Notes under the pieces: model-generated
The model's input: only the letters and a program-made list of their open reading frames with translations
Databases searched by the model: none
Told to the model about the DNA's origin: nothing
Part shown: positions 35,136-43,559 of the stretch, piece after piece
Position numbering within the stretch: the first letter of the stretch is position 1
Layout of the letters: each line of letters opens with the position of its first letter
Made by a program: the position numbers and the translations under genes
DNA from: an uncultured Alsobacter sp.
GTDB lineage: Bacteria > Pseudomonadota > Alphaproteobacteria > Rhizobiales > Beijerinckiaceae
Assembly: GCF_945952055.1 (NCBI RefSeq)
Contig: NZ_CAMFHB010000006.1
Coordinates: 1-64,000 of the forward strand
Reading direction: 5' to 3'
Length of the DNA stretch: 64,000 bases

Positions 35136-35593
35136 CGGCCCTCGCGCGCTGCTTGTCGCTCGCCACCGTCGCGACGCTCCTGGCCGGCGCGCTCGCCGCG
35201 CAGGAAGCGCCGCGCCTTACCGGGCCGACGCCCTTCACGCGGGAGACGCCGGCGCCGCCCATGCAGCGCCAACTCACCGACGACGTGCGCCGCAAGCGCA
35301 ACTACCCCGACCAGCCGCCGCTGATCCCGCATGCGATCGAGGGCTATGCGCTCGACCTCAACGCCAACAAGTGCCTGAGCTGCCATGCCCGCAAGTTCAC
35401 CGAGCAGTCACAGGCGCCGATGATCAGCGTGACCCACTACCAGGACCGCGACGGCAACACGCTCGGCGGCGTCTCGCCGCGCCGCTACTCCTGCCTGTCC
35501 TGCCACGTGCCCCAGACGGGTGCCGCACCGCTCGTGCCCAACACGTTCACGGACATGGATGCGCTGGTCGAGCGCGAACCGCGGGGGCGCTGA
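35132..35593 (+). CDS. napB: NapB, di-heme cytochrome c subunit of nitrate reductase
   Basis: A 153-residue periplasmic electron carrier. A signal peptide (to about residue 23, ALAAQ) is followed by the NapB body with two CLSCH heme c motifs and conserved His residues ([22 protein letters not shown]) that can be the distal ligands. It receives electrons from NapC and passes them to NapA. The start overlaps the napA stop (ATGA). Confidence 0.95.
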   Translation: MTALARCLSLATVATLLAGALAAQEAPRLTGPTPFTRETPAPPMQRQLTDDVRRKRNYPDQPPLIPHAIEGYALDLNANKCLSCHARKFTEQSQAPMISVTHYQDRDGNTLGGVSPRRYSCLSCHVPQTGAAPLVPNTFTDMDALVEREPRGR

Positions 35594-35594
35594 G

Positions 35595-36209
35595 ATGGCC
35601 GCCATCGCACGGGCGTGGGGCTGGTTCTGGAGCAATCCCTGGGTGCGCACGGCGACGCGGCCGCCGGTGACGCTGTCGCTCGCCTTCCTGACGCTCGGCG
35701 GCTTCCTGGCGGGGGTGATCTTCTGGGGCGGGTTCAACACGGCGCTGGAAGCCACCAACACCGAGAAGTTCTGCACCTCCTGCCACGAGATGCAGGCCAA
35801 CGTGTTCGAGGAGCTCAAGGGCACGATCCACTTCTCGAACCGCTCCGGCGTGCGCGCCACCTGCCCGGACTGTCACGTGCCGCACCAGTGGACCAACAAG
35901 ATCGCGCGCAAGATGCAGGCGTCCAAGGAGGTCTGGGGGCACATCTTCGGGTCGATCGACACGCGCGAGAAATTCCTCGCGCTGCGGCGGACGCTCGCCG
36001 AGCACGAGTGGGCGCGCATGAAGGCCAATGACAGCCTCGAATGCCGGAACTGCCACAGTGCCCAGTCCATGGATCTCTCCAAGCAGAACCCGCGCGCCGC
36101 GGCCGCCCACGAGCGCTTCCTGTTCAGCGGCGAGAAGACCTGCATCGACTGCCACAAGGGCATCGCTCACCGGCTGCCCAACATGCAGGGAGTGCCCGGA
36201 TGGCAGTGA
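35595..36209 (+). CDS. napC: NapC, tetraheme quinol dehydrogenase
   Basis: A 204-residue NapC/NirT-family cytochrome with one N-terminal membrane helix ([20 protein letters not shown]) and four heme c motifs: CTSCH, CPDCH, CRNCH and CIDCH. It oxidises membrane quinol and feeds NapB. ATG follows the napB stop by one base. The conserved ending [10 protein letters not shown] is present. Its last codons overlap the next gene by ten bases. Confidence 0.95.
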   Translation: MAAIARAWGWFWSNPWVRTATRPPVTLSLAFLTLGGFLAGVIFWGGFNTALEATNTEKFCTSCHEMQANVFEELKGTIHFSNRSGVRATCPDCHVPHQWTNKIARKMQASKEVWGHIFGSIDTREKFLALRRTLAEHEWARMKANDSLECRNCHSAQSMDLSKQNPRAAAAHERFLFSGEKTCIDCHKGIAHRLPNMQGVPGWQ

Positions 36210-36706
36210 TGGACAGGCGCGCGGTGCTGGGTCTCGCCGCAGCGTGCGTCGTCGCCGCTCCGGCGGACGGCCAGGACCAGCCGACCCTGCGCTTCGTCGA
36301 AGCGGCCTATGCGTCGGCCCTCTTCCAGGCACAGATCTCCAACACGGCTGCCTCCCGGGACGTCCGGCCCGAGGTGAAGCGGCTGGCCGAACGCGTCGCA
36401 GCGCTCAAGGACGGCCAGATCGCCGAACTCGCCGGGCTCGCTCGCGCGGCGGGGATCGAGGTGCGCGACACGCTCGACCTAGAGCTGCGGACCATCGCCG
36501 AGAACCTGGAGCCGCTCGATTTCCTGGCCATGTCGCGGCGGTATGTGGAGGTCGAGACGCAGGCCCTGGACCGTGAGATCGCCGCCTATCGGGAGGCTGC
36601 CGCGGGCGGGGCGGTCGCGATCCGCGACTACGCCAGAGGCATGCTGCCGCGGCTCGAGGAGCTCGCGACGGCGGCCCGGTCGACATGGAACGCGGTGAAG
36701 CCGTGA
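36200..36706 (+). CDS. DUF4142-like predicted secreted protein
   Basis: About 168 residues. A short signal-like N-terminus ([20 protein letters not shown]) is followed by an all-helical region consistent with the DUF4142 (ferritin-like four-helix) family: [39 protein letters not shown] and a final [16 protein letters not shown]. It overlaps napC by ten bases (ATG 36200; an ATG at 36209 is the alternative) and so belongs to the nap operon, which is not a standard member. Function is unknown; DUF4142 proteins are periplasmic or outer-membrane-associated. Confidence 0.7.
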   Translation: MAVMDRRAVLGLAAACVVAAPADGQDQPTLRFVEAAYASALFQAQISNTAASRDVRPEVKRLAERVAALKDGQIAELAGLARAAGIEVRDTLDLELRTIAENLEPLDFLAMSRRYVEVETQALDREIAAYREAAAGGAVAIRDYARGMLPRLEELATAARSTWNAVKP

Positions 36707-36733
36707 GGGGCTGCTCGAAGGACGCAGGGTCGT

Positions 36734-37930
36734 TCAGAGCTTCGTCACGCGCACCACCGCGTCGGGCCGCTTGGTCACCTCGGGCAGCAGCTCGAGCCCC
36801 AGGCCCGGCCCCATCGGGACCGTGACCTCTCCGTTCGCCACGATGGGCAGGGCGGTCACGAGTTCCTTGTACCAGCCCGTGTAGAAGGCGCGGACGGCCT
36901 CCTGGATGAGGGCATTGCGGGCGTGCAGGGAGAAGTGGCACGACGCCATGTAGACCACCGGCCCCGTGCAGTCATGCGGCGCGACCGGCACGTGCCAGGC
37001 CTCCGCCATGCCGGCGATCTTGCGGGCCTCGGAGAGGCCGCCGCACCAGCTGAGATCGAGCATCACGACGCCCGCGGCGCCCGTCTCCAGGTACTCGCGG
37101 AAGGCATGGGTGTAGGCGAGTGTCTCCGAGGCGCAGACCCAGGCCTTGGAGTGCTTGGCGTAGTCGGCGAGGTCGCGCACGCTGTCGAGGCGGAAGGGAT
37201 CCTCGTGCCAGTAGGTGTCGAACTCGGCGAGGCGCTCGGCGATGCGCTTGGCCATGGGCACGCTCCACAGCGAGTGGAACTCGACCATGATGTCCATCTT
37301 GTCGCCGACGGCCTTGCGGATCTTGCGGAACGGCTCCAGCGCCGTGTTCATCTCCTGCGCGGTGATGTCCATGCCGTTCGTGCGTTCGGCCGCGATGTCG
37401 AACGGCCAGATCTTCATGCCCGTGACGCCCTGCTCGAGCAGCGAGTGGGCGAGCTCGTCGGCACGGTACAGGAAGCCCTCGAGGTCCTCGTAGGGACCCT
37501 CCGTCTCGCCCACGTGCCAATTCTCGCTGGTCTGGGCCCGACCGTCGCGGACGTAGAGATAGCCGGCACAGGTGTTGTAGACGCGGATCCGGTCGCGTGA
37601 CTTGCCGCCCAGCGCCTCGCAGACCGGCCGGCCGATGGCCTTGCCGAAGATGTCCCACAGCGCGAGGTCGATCGCCGAGTTGCCGCGCGTCTCGACGCCC
37701 GTGCCGCGCCAGCCGAGATAGTTGGCGAGCGAGCGGTTGCGCGTCTCGATCTGGATCGGGTCGGTGCCCAGCACCTTCGGCGCCACCCGGTCATGCAGGT
37801 AGGCCTCGACCGCGGTGGGCTCGAAGAAGGTCTCTCCGAGCCCCACGAGGCCCTCGTCCGTGTGCAGGCGGACCCAGATGAGGTTCGCGAATTCCTTGAC
37901 GCGGATGGTCTCGAGGGCGGTGATCTTCAT
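36734..37930 (-). CDS. Enolase-superfamily (mandelate racemase/muconate lactonizing) enzyme A
   Basis: A 398-residue two-domain enzyme: capping domain to about 125, then a TIM barrel. Probable metal ligands are in VEFHSLW, YWHEDPF and CASETLAY; the Asp/His pair in VVMLDLSWCGG and VAPHDCTGP is the mandelate-racemase-type base. A KIWPFD segment near residue 175 replaces the KxK motif of classical racemases. These enzymes usually dehydrate sugar acids. It is the distal gene of a unit with an RraA-family protein, separated by a palindromic repeat. The substrate is not determinable. Confidence 0.85.
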   Translation of the reverse strand: MKITALETIRVKEFANLIWVRLHTDEGLVGLGETFFEPTAVEAYLHDRVAPKVLGTDPIQIETRNRSLANYLGWRGTGVETRGNSAIDLALWDIFGKAIGRPVCEALGGKSRDRIRVYNTCAGYLYVRDGRAQTSENWHVGETEGPYEDLEGFLYRADELAHSLLEQGVTGMKIWPFDIAAERTNGMDITAQEMNTALEPFRKIRKAVGDKMDIMVEFHSLWSVPMAKRIAERLAEFDTYWHEDPFRLDSVRDLADYAKHSKAWVCASETLAYTHAFREYLETGAAGVVMLDLSWCGGLSEARKIAGMAEAWHVPVAPHDCTGPVVYMASCHFSLHARNALIQEAVRAFYTGWYKELVTALPIVANGEVTVPMGPGLGLELLPEVTKRPDAVVRVTKL

Positions 37931-37976
37931 GGCTGCACCGGGCGTTGGTCTCTCCCCAGGCCGCGATCCATCCGCT

Positions 37977-38064
37977 CGTCCTGGCCGGGCCTGGCCCGGC
38001 CATCCACGACTTTGCTGGGGCCATCCTGAAGTCGTGGGTGCCCGGGCCAGGCCCGGGCATGACG
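37977..38064. repeat. Intergenic palindromic repeat, copy 3
   Basis: An 88-bp copy with outer arms CCGGGCCTGGCCCGG and CCGGGCCAGGCCCGG and inner arms CCACGACTT and AAGTCGTGG. It sits between the RraA-family gene and the downstream enolase-superfamily gene, which share direction. Confidence 0.85.
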
Positions 38065-38095
38065 GGCGGAGAGGTGGAGCGTCAGCTCCGGGTCT

Positions 38096-38833
38096 TCACC
38101 GTCCCTTGGCCTTCTTCCACGCCTCGTACTCGCCGCGCGCGTCGTCGTGCAGCGGGTAGTAGCGGCGGAGATCGCCGCCCTGGGAGAGCATCTCGCGGGA
38201 GAAGTCCTCCCACTCGTGATGCTTGTTGGCCTCGTCGATCGCTCGCTCGGCGAGCGTCACCGGCACGACCACCGCGCCGTCGTCGTCGGCCACGATGATG
38301 TCGCCCGGCATGACCGTGACGCCGCCCACCGCGATGGGCTCGTTGACGGCGAAGGGCATCAGCTCGACCTGGGTGTGGAAGTTCGGCGTCACGCCGCGGA
38401 TCCACAGCGCGAGGTCGAGGTCCTTTGCGTTGGGCCAGTCGCGGATGCAGCCGTCGATGACGAGGCCCGCGCCGCCGCGGCCCTTGAAGTAGGTGAGCAT
38501 CATCTCGCCGAACACGCCGGCGCGCATGTCGGCGCGGGCGTCGACCACGACCATGTCGCCGGGCTTCACGTGGTAGAGCACGTGGCGGTGGAGCTGCTTC
38601 TCGGGATCGAGGTATTCGCCGTCGCCGTAAAGGTCCTCGCGCTTGGGCATGAACTTCAGCGTCAGGGCCGGGCCCGCCGCGACCTTGCCCTTGTTCCAGG
38701 CCACCGGGCCGGTGATGTGCACGTTGCGGATGCCCATCCGGTTCAGCGTGCCGGTGAGGGTGGCGGCGCCGATGGCGCGCAGGCGGTCGACGACGTCCTG
38801 CGGCGGACGCTTGATGTCCTGGGTCTGGATCAT
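38096..38833 (-). CDS. RraA/HMG-aldolase family protein (first)
   Basis: A 245-residue RraA-fold protein. The loop GGAGLVIDGCIRDWP near residue 120 contains the G-x3-D-x3-RD signature that binds metal and oxo-acid in 4-hydroxy-4-methyl-2-oxoglutarate and 4-carboxy-4-hydroxy-2-oxoadipate aldolases; VMPGDIIVADDDGAVVVP is also conserved. It may be an aldolase or decarboxylase of a keto-acid; regulation of RNase E by RraA is unlikely for this branch. It follows the MalK-like ABC gene by 35 bp and probably belongs to the same catabolic operon. Confidence 0.8.
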   Translation of the reverse strand: MIQTQDIKRPPQDVVDRLRAIGAATLTGTLNRMGIRNVHITGPVAWNKGKVAAGPALTLKFMPKREDLYGDGEYLDPEKQLHRHVLYHVKPGDMVVVDARADMRAGVFGEMMLTYFKGRGGAGLVIDGCIRDWPNAKDLDLALWIRGVTPNFHTQVELMPFAVNEPIAVGGVTVMPGDIIVADDDGAVVVPVTLAERAIDEANKHHEWEDFSREMLSQGGDLRRYYPLHDDARGEYEAWKKAKGR

Positions 38834-38868
38834 GGGTCTTGTCCTTGTCTTGCCGGATGGCGCCGGGA

Positions 38869-39966
38869 TCAGGCTGCGGGCAGGGCCCAGCCGGTCTCGC
38901 CGTCGAAGAGGTGGAGCTTGTCCTGGTCGAAGTGGATCTGGACGGGGTCGTTGGGGGAAAGCTTCACGTGCGGGGGCACGCTGACGACGATGGTGTCGTC
39001 GCCGAGCCGCACGTGGACGAAGGTGACGTCTCCGGTCGGCTCGACCGTGTAGACCACGCCGGGCACGCTGCCGACGCTGCCGTCCGTGGTCAGGCGGATG
39101 GTGCTGTGGCGGGCGCCGACGGTGACCTTGCGCGAGCCCGATCCCTGGGCCTTGCGGGCATTGGCGGGTGAAAGCGCGAACTTCCATCCGGCCTTGCCCT
39201 GCACCACGACCGTGCCGCCCTCGGTGGCGACCTCGGCAGGGATGAGGTTCATCGCCGGGCTGCCGACGAAGCCGGCCACGAAGGTGTTCACGGGCGTCTC
39301 GAACACCACCTCCGGGCTGTCGTACTGCTGCAGCAGGCCACCGTTCATCACCGCCATCTTGTCGGCCATGGTCACGGCCTCGAGCTGGTCGTGGGTGACG
39401 TAGATCACGGTGGCGTTGAGGTCGGTGTGGAAGCGCTTCAGCTCCGAGCGCATCTGCACGCGCAGCTTGGCGTCGAGGTTCGACAGCGGCTCGTCCATCA
39501 GGAAGACCTTCGGGTCGCGCACCAGCGCGCGGCCCAGCGCCACGCGCTGCTGCTGGCCACCGGAGAGCTCGCGCGGGCGGCGTTCGAGAAGGTGCCCGAT
39601 GTCGAGGACGCGCGCAGCCTCCTGGATCTTGCGGTCGATGTCGGCCTTCGGCGTACCGCGCATCTGCAGCGGGAAGGCGAGGTTCTTGTAGACGGTCTTG
39701 TTGGGGTAGAGCGCGTAGTTCTGGAACACCATGGCGATGTCCCGGTCCTTCGGGTCGAGGTCGTTGACCTGCCGGTCGCCGATGTGGATCTCGCCCGAGG
39801 TGATCTCGATGAGCCCCGCCACGAGGTTCAGCGTGGTCGTCTTGCCGCAGCCCGACGGGCCGACCAGGGCGACGAACTCGCCGTCCTCCACGGTGAGCGA
39901 GACGTTGTCCACGGCCGTGTACTTGCCGTAGGTCTTCACCACGTCCCGCAACCTGACCTGTGCCAT
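38869..39966 (-). CDS. Carbohydrate ABC transporter ATPase, MalK/UgpC-like
   Basis: A 365-residue ATPase of the CUT1 class. Walker A GPSGCGKTT near 38, signature LSGGQQQRVALGRALVRDP, Walker B VFLMDEPLSNLD and switch His in IYVTHDQLEAV are present, followed by the C-terminal regulatory OB/TOBE region from ~240 (FVAGFVGSPAMNLIP). It energises the two permeases upstream. A single MalK homodimer serves both, as is usual for CUT1. Confidence 0.92.
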   Translation of the reverse strand: MAQVRLRDVVKTYGKYTAVDNVSLTVEDGEFVALVGPSGCGKTTTLNLVAGLIEITSGEIHIGDRQVNDLDPKDRDIAMVFQNYALYPNKTVYKNLAFPLQMRGTPKADIDRKIQEAARVLDIGHLLERRPRELSGGQQQRVALGRALVRDPKVFLMDEPLSNLDAKLRVQMRSELKRFHTDLNATVIYVTHDQLEAVTMADKMAVMNGGLLQQYDSPEVVFETPVNTFVAGFVGSPAMNLIPAEVATEGGTVVVQGKAGWKFALSPANARKAQGSGSRKVTVGARHSTIRLTTDGSVGSVPGVVYTVEPTGDVTFVHVRLGDDTIVVSVPPHVKLSPNDPVQIHFDQDKLHLFDGETGWALPAA

Positions 39967-40008
39967 CCGATTTTCGTCCCTACGCTGAATGGTCCGCTGC
40001 CGAACGCG

Positions 40009-40914
40009 TCACGACTTGACCGCGCCCTCGGTGAGCGCCTTCACGAAATACTTCTGCAGGATCAGGAACATCACCACGACGGGGACGCTCATGATGAAGG
40101 AGGCCGCCATCAGGCCCGGCCAGTTCGTCGCGTATTCCGCGAAGAAGCGCTGGAGGCCGACCGGCAGCGTGAGGCGCGACTTGTCGTTGATGAAGGTGAG
40201 CGCGTAGACGTACTCGTTCCAGGCCATGATGAACGAGTAGATCGCGGTGGCGATGATCCCCGGCGAGGACAGCGGCATCACGATGTAGATGAACGCCTGG
40301 AAGCGCGTCGCCCCGTCGATGCGGGCCGCCTGCTCAAGCTGAACCGGGATGTTGTCGTAGAAGCCCTTGAGCAGCCAGATCGACAGCGGCAGGCCGAAGG
40401 TGAGGTAGGTCAGGATGAGGGAGAACTGGGTGTTCACCAGTCCCATCCAGCGCATCATGATGAAGAGCGGCATCAGGAAGACGACCGCCGGGAACATGTT
40501 GCGCAGCAGGACCGAGTAGAAGAGCAGGTTGCGCCCCGGGAAGCGGAAGCGCGAGAAGGCGTAGGCCGCGGGCACGGCGACGACGACGCCCAGCACCGTG
40601 GTGGCGAAGGACACCCAGATGCTGTTGAACATGTAGCGCAGGAAGTCGCGCCCCACCTCGCTCGTCGGCAGCAGCAGGCGGCGGTACTCGTCGAGCGTCG
40701 GGCTGCGCGGGAACCACTCCGGCGGATACTGGACGGCGGCGAACTGCGACTTGATGGAAGTGATGAACATCCACACCATCGGAAGCGCGGCGAAGATGAT
40801 CAGCACCGTGAGGAACACGTTCCCCGCGATGCGCCACGGGTCGCGCTTGCGCTTGCGGACGCCTTCCGACACCCAGCCGCGGCCGGACGAGGGGCTGGGG
40901 GCTTCTCCGCTCAT
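40009..40914 (-). CDS. Carbohydrate ABC transporter permease, MalG-like
   Basis: A 301-residue inner-membrane permease with six helices. The EAA loop EQAARIDGATRFQAFIYIVMPLSSPGI near residue 205 contacts MalK. FNSIWVSFATTVLGVVVAVPAAYAFSRF is typical for MalG-type subunits. An N-terminal charged tail of ~27 residues precedes helix 1. The ATG overlaps the upstream permease stop by four bases. Confidence 0.92.
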   Translation of the reverse strand: MSGEAPSPSSGRGWVSEGVRKRKRDPWRIAGNVFLTVLIIFAALPMVWMFITSIKSQFAAVQYPPEWFPRSPTLDEYRRLLLPTSEVGRDFLRYMFNSIWVSFATTVLGVVVAVPAAYAFSRFRFPGRNLLFYSVLLRNMFPAVVFLMPLFIMMRWMGLVNTQFSLILTYLTFGLPLSIWLLKGFYDNIPVQLEQAARIDGATRFQAFIYIVMPLSSPGIIATAIYSFIMAWNEYVYALTFINDKSRLTLPVGLQRFFAEYATNWPGLMAASFIMSVPVVVMFLILQKYFVKALTEGAVKS

Positions 40915-41882
40915 CCGTGGCTCCTGTCGTCGCCGCGGGTCAGGGCCCGCACATAGAAGTAGCCCATGCCCATCATGATGACGAACAGGATCACCGAATA
41001 GGCCGAGGCCAGGCCGAAGCGGATGCGGCCGAAGGCGATCTGGTAAATGTGCGTGATCCAGATCTCGGACGCGCCGGCCGGACCGCCGCCGGTCATGATG
41101 TAGGGGATCGTGAAGCTGTTGAGGTTGGTGACCAGCAGCAGCAGCACGGTGACGAGCGTCACGCCCTTCACGTGCGGCACGGTGACGTGCCAGAAGCGCT
41201 GCCAGGCGTTGGCGCCGTCCACCTGCGCGGCGCGCAGCAACTGCTCGGGCACGGTCTGCAGACCGGCCAGCATCATGATCATCGCGAAGGGGAATTCCTT
41301 CCACACGTTCACGGCGATCAGCGACGGCATCACGATGTCGACGTTGTCGAGGAAGTTGATCGGCCGCTCGGTGATGCCGAGCGCCACGCTGATCGCGCCG
41401 ACCACGCCGAAGTCGGAGTGGAAGATCCACCGCCAGATATAGGCCGCGGCCACCGCGCTGATGACGTAGGGCACGAGCAGCGTGCCGCGCAGCAGGCCTC
41501 GTCCCCTGAACTCGTGGTTGAGGGCCAGCGCCGCCGCGAACCCGATGACGAAGGCCAGGAAGGTGGACCACAGCGTCCACACCCAGGTGTTCCAGGTCGC
41601 CTCGTGCACGCTCTCGGCCGTGATCACCCGCCAGTAGTTGTCGAGGCCGACATAGATCTTGTCCTCGAGGGCGAGGTTCGGCGGCGTGTTGAAGAACGAC
41701 AGATAGACCGTGTAGTAGACCGGGTAGGCGATGACGAGCAGCATCACGCCGATCGACGGCAGCACGTACAGATAGTCGTGCCGGTGCTTCCAGATCCGCT
41801 GAAGGATGTTGAGCTTGCGGGGGCGCACGGCCCCGGCCGAAGCCGGTTTCCGGATCGTGGTCGTCGGGGTTGCGAGCGTCAC
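40911..41882 (-). CDS. Carbohydrate ABC transporter permease, MalF-like
   Basis: A 323-residue permease with six helices. The start is a GTG with GGAGG six bases upstream. The EAA loop LLRAAQVDGANAWQRFWHVTVPHVKGV near residue 220 is diagnostic of CUT1 permeases. It lies between the binding-protein gene (79-bp gap) and the overlapping MalG-like gene. It resembles sugar or glycerol-3-phosphate importers in general; the enolase-superfamily neighbours suggest a sugar acid or glycoside as cargo. Confidence 0.92.
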   Translation of the reverse strand: MTLATPTTTIRKPASAGAVRPRKLNILQRIWKHRHDYLYVLPSIGVMLLVIAYPVYYTVYLSFFNTPPNLALEDKIYVGLDNYWRVITAESVHEATWNTWVWTLWSTFLAFVIGFAAALALNHEFRGRGLLRGTLLVPYVISAVAAAYIWRWIFHSDFGVVGAISVALGITERPINFLDNVDIVMPSLIAVNVWKEFPFAMIMMLAGLQTVPEQLLRAAQVDGANAWQRFWHVTVPHVKGVTLVTVLLLLVTNLNSFTIPYIMTGGGPAGASEIWITHIYQIAFGRIRFGLASAYSVILFVIMMGMGYFYVRALTRGDDRSHG

Positions 41883-41961
41883 GGCGGGCCTCCGGCGGGG
41901 CGGGAAGGCCGGCGGAGGCGATCCGCCGGCCCTGTTCTCGTGAAGCGAGGCTCGAACGGGC

Positions 41962-43470
41962 TCAGAGCTCGTTCATGAGTTCCTTGATCTGCTTCGCCGC
42001 GGTGTCCGCGGCCGCCGCCACCGTCATCTTCTGCGTCAGCACGTTCTGCAGCATGTTCGGGACGATGATGTTCATGATCTCGGTGGCCTGTGGCACCACC
42101 GGGAACGGGATGCCGTTCGGCAGCATCGAGGTCGTCACGTCCAGGAACTTGATCGTCTCCAGACGCTCCTTCATCCACTTGGTCTTGAAGCCGCGCAGGT
42201 TGCCCGGGTTCGAGCTCACCCATGCCATCTTGGTCGACCACTCGGGGCCCGTCGCGAAGGCGATGATCGCCTTGGCGGCGTTCACGTCGAGGCCGCCATC
42301 GACGAGGTCGGGGCGGAAGACGTGGGCATTCGAGCCGCCGAACACGACGGCGCGGCGCGCGGCGCCCTTCGGGATCAGGCCGTAGCGCATGTTGGCCACG
42401 ACCTCGTCGGCGACCTTCTTGTCCTCGCCCGTCGCCTTCTTGGCGCGGTCGAGCATGACGGCGTATTCCGACGGGTGGGCGATCATCATGCCGAGGTTGC
42501 CGGCGATGAACGGATCCTGGTTCTCGTTCTGCGTGTTGGTCAGTGCCGAGGTCGGGACCGACTTGTCACGGACGTACATGTCGTAGGAGGCCTGGAGGGC
42601 CTTCTTCGACGCGTCGTTGTTGACGAAGATCGACTTGTAGGTCGGGTTCTCCTCGGCCTCGTCGAGCGCGCCGCCGCCGAAGGCCCAGAGCTGGGGCATG
42701 AAGCGGAAGGGCGTGTTGCCGGCGTTGACGCGGGCCACCATGCCGTAGCCGTTCTTGCCGGTCTTGTCCTTGATGGCCTTGGAGTAGGCGACGAGGTCGT
42801 CCCAGGTCGCGGGCGGGGATTCCGGATCGAGGCCGGCCGCCTTGAACAGCGCCGCGTTCCAGATGAGCGCCATGGTCTCGTTGTTGGTGGGCACGCCGTA
42901 GGTCTTGCCCTTCCAGGTCACGGACTTCATGGCGCCCGGCCAGAACTCGTCCTTCGAGTAGCCGACCGACTCGGGGCCGAACTCCATGAGCTGGCCCTTG
43001 GCGGCGAACTCGACGCCGGCCAGGATCGGCAGGCGCACGACCATCGGCGCGGCCTTGCCGATCGCCGAGGTGCGCAGCTTGTCGATCATCTCGTTGTAGT
43101 TGAGGTTCAGCGCAGTGACCTGGATGTTCGGGTACATCGCCTTGAAGGCGTCCCAGAACTGCTTGTCGAGGTCGTGCTCGATCTGCGGCGAGGCCTGCGT
43201 CGGGCCGAAATACCAGTAGGTCAGGCGGCCCTTGTAGTCCTTGGGCACGACCTTGTAGCACTCGGCCGCCGTGTCGTAGGTCTCGGTGCCGGCGATGCTC
43301 TTGATGTAGGCGGCGGTCCACTTGGCGGGATCGACGCCGGTCTTGCTGGCCTGCGCCAGCGCCGTGCTGGAAAGACCCGCGGCGGCGACGCCCGCGCCTG
43401 CGGTGTAGGCCATGAACTGGCGACGGCCGAGCGGCCGCGACAGGATTCCATCGTCCTTGGACTTGCTCAT
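41962..43470 (-). CDS. Sugar ABC transporter substrate-binding protein (Tat-type signal)
   Basis: A 502-residue family-1 binding protein. LGRRQFMAYTAGAGVAAAGL at about 14-33 is a twin-arginine signal, unusual for sugar-binding proteins but seen in alphaproteobacteria. The body shows the family layout: NYNEMIDKLRTSAIGKAAPMVV near 120, YGVPTNNETMALIWNAALFKAAGL near 190 and FIAGNLGMMIAHPSEY. GGAGGAA precedes the ATG. It is the first transporter gene, so the order is binding protein, MalF, MalG, MalK. Confidence 0.9.
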   Translation of the reverse strand: MSKSKDDGILSRPLGRRQFMAYTAGAGVAAAGLSSTALAQASKTGVDPAKWTAAYIKSIAGTETYDTAAECYKVVPKDYKGRLTYWYFGPTQASPQIEHDLDKQFWDAFKAMYPNIQVTALNLNYNEMIDKLRTSAIGKAAPMVVRLPILAGVEFAAKGQLMEFGPESVGYSKDEFWPGAMKSVTWKGKTYGVPTNNETMALIWNAALFKAAGLDPESPPATWDDLVAYSKAIKDKTGKNGYGMVARVNAGNTPFRFMPQLWAFGGGALDEAEENPTYKSIFVNNDASKKALQASYDMYVRDKSVPTSALTNTQNENQDPFIAGNLGMMIAHPSEYAVMLDRAKKATGEDKKVADEVVANMRYGLIPKGAARRAVVFGGSNAHVFRPDLVDGGLDVNAAKAIIAFATGPEWSTKMAWVSSNPGNLRGFKTKWMKERLETIKFLDVTTSMLPNGIPFPVVPQATEIMNIIVPNMLQNVLTQKMTVAAAADTAAKQIKELMNEL

Positions 43471-43559
43471 GACGTTCCTCCGGTCATTGTTTCGCTTCGA
43501 GGCGAATTCAGTGTCACGCGCAGCGGGGCGGCGGGCCCGGGGGACCGCCGCCGGTCTTC

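Noticed and set aside
32729..35593. A 954-codon frame ending as NapB
   Set aside because: Only the last 153 codons match NapB. The rest is a shifted reading of napA, and the napA stop/napB start overlap is normal.
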